Source of the DNA: Pasteurellaceae bacterium
GTDB taxonomy: Bacteria > Pseudomonadota > Gammaproteobacteria > Enterobacterales > Pasteurellaceae
DNA: 6,989 bases
Reading direction: 5' to 3'
NCBI GenBank assembly: GCA_900756875.1
Contig: CAAELW010000228.1
Coordinates: forward strand, 1 to 6,989
Position numbers and translations under genes: made by a program
The notes under the pieces: generated by a model
What the model saw: the letters and a program-made list of their open reading frames with translations, nothing else
What the model was told of the DNA's origin: nothing
The model's database searches: none
Shown: positions 6,820-6,989 of the stretch, in pieces
How the letters are laid out: each line of letters starts with the position of its first letter
Position numbering within the stretch: the stretch's first letter is position 1

Positions 6820-6828
6820 ACCGCACTT
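6820..6828 (-). repeat. DNA uptake signal sequence in the leader of the plus-strand gene
   Basis: Exact AAGTGCGGT on the minus strand (ACCGCACTT on plus), with AT-rich flanks of the extended motif on both sides. It lies between the possible -10 at 6813 and the start codon at 6850. Confidence 0.9.
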
Positions 6829-6849
6829 TTTTGATTTTATAGGTTGATT

Positions 6850-6989
6850 ATGGATTACGCTCAAGAGGCCATTAATTCGCTTTTATGGATAGCAAAAACA
6901 TTAGCAATGACGGCTGTCGTGTTTAGCTTTGGTATTTTCTTATTAGTTCGTTTTACCCACTGGGGTAAACAATTTTGGCAATTTGCGGG
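6850..6989 (+). CDS. N-terminus of a membrane protein, probably the SbmA/YddA-type ABC transporter (HI0036-like); cut by the window edge
   Basis: An open frame from ATG 6850 to the end of the window gives 46 residues, beginning MDYAQEAINSLLWIAKTL and continuing through a hydrophobic segment (about 12-33) to RFTHWGKQFWQFA. AGGT lies six bases before the ATG. The fragment shows one transmembrane helix followed by a basic, Trp-rich stretch. The identification is by position: in H. influenzae Rd the gene next to the YidE homologue is, as I recall, HI0036, a half-size exporter-like ABC protein with membrane and ATPase domains related to E. coli YddA and SbmA. None of its diagnostic motifs (Walker A, LSGG) lies in this window, so the call is tentative while the coding region itself is likely real. 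It is divergent from yidE across a 165-base promoter region. Confidence 0.6.
   Translation, partial: MDYAQEAINSLLWIAKTLAMTAVVFSFGIFLLVRFTHWGKQFWQFA

Noticed and set aside
1..6989. Search for a new defence, mobile or RNA-based system
   Set aside because: All long frames belong to recognisable core families in a conserved order. There are no direct-repeat arrays, insertion ends, tRNA-like folds or foreign-looking segments, and the largest non-coding gap is 165 bases with explained promoter elements.

Overview
This is a conserved chromosomal window from a Pasteurellaceae bacterium, most likely Haemophilus or a close relative that uses the Haemophilus-type DNA uptake sequence. The sequence is A+T-rich. 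It carries four exact copies of the 9-base uptake core AAGTGCGGT or its complement, at 867-875, 3720-3728, 4562-4570 and 6820-6828. As I remember it, the gene order matches the H. influenzae Rd run HI0029-HI0036. That match, and all gene identities, come from recalled family sequences and not from a search.

Positions 1-4900 hold a compact operon read on the minus strand, from right to left: rsfS, rlmH, mrdA (PBP2), rodA, rlpA, then the first codons of what is probably dacA at the left edge. A good extended -10 promoter lies just upstream of rsfS. Gaps are short: 39, 15, -1, 53 and 18 nt. The first two genes act on the large ribosomal subunit, as a silencing factor and a 23S rRNA methyltransferase. 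The others build or trim peptidoglycan. RodA polymerises glycan strands, PBP2 crosslinks them, RlpA is a DPBB/SPOR glycan-binding lytic enzyme, and DacA would be a carboxypeptidase. In E. coli the same genes sit together (ybeB-ybeA-mrdA-mrdB-rlpA-dacA) but are joined upstream to nadD/holA/lptE/leuS. Here rsfS heads the operon instead.

Positions 5032-6684, also on the minus strand, hold a monocistronic YidE-family membrane transporter with two central RCK_C (TrkA_C) domains. A hairpin terminator follows it at 4994-5020. In front of it is a strong-looking promoter: a consensus extended -10 with a near-consensus CRP site centred about 60.5 bases upstream of the predicted start.

At the right edge a divergent plus-strand gene begins at 6850 and runs off the window. 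It encodes a membrane protein N-terminus. By position it is probably the SbmA/YddA-type ABC transporter known as HI0036 in Rd.

No mobile element, CRISPR array, RNA gene or foreign island is visible, and no stretch over 165 bases lacks a gene. I see no new multi-gene system. The points most worth checking are small: an A10 tract in rlpA that could switch off its SPOR domain, the absence of a lipobox in RlpA, the CRP-dependent-looking yidE promoter, and a hairpin that places the rodA stop codon in its loop.
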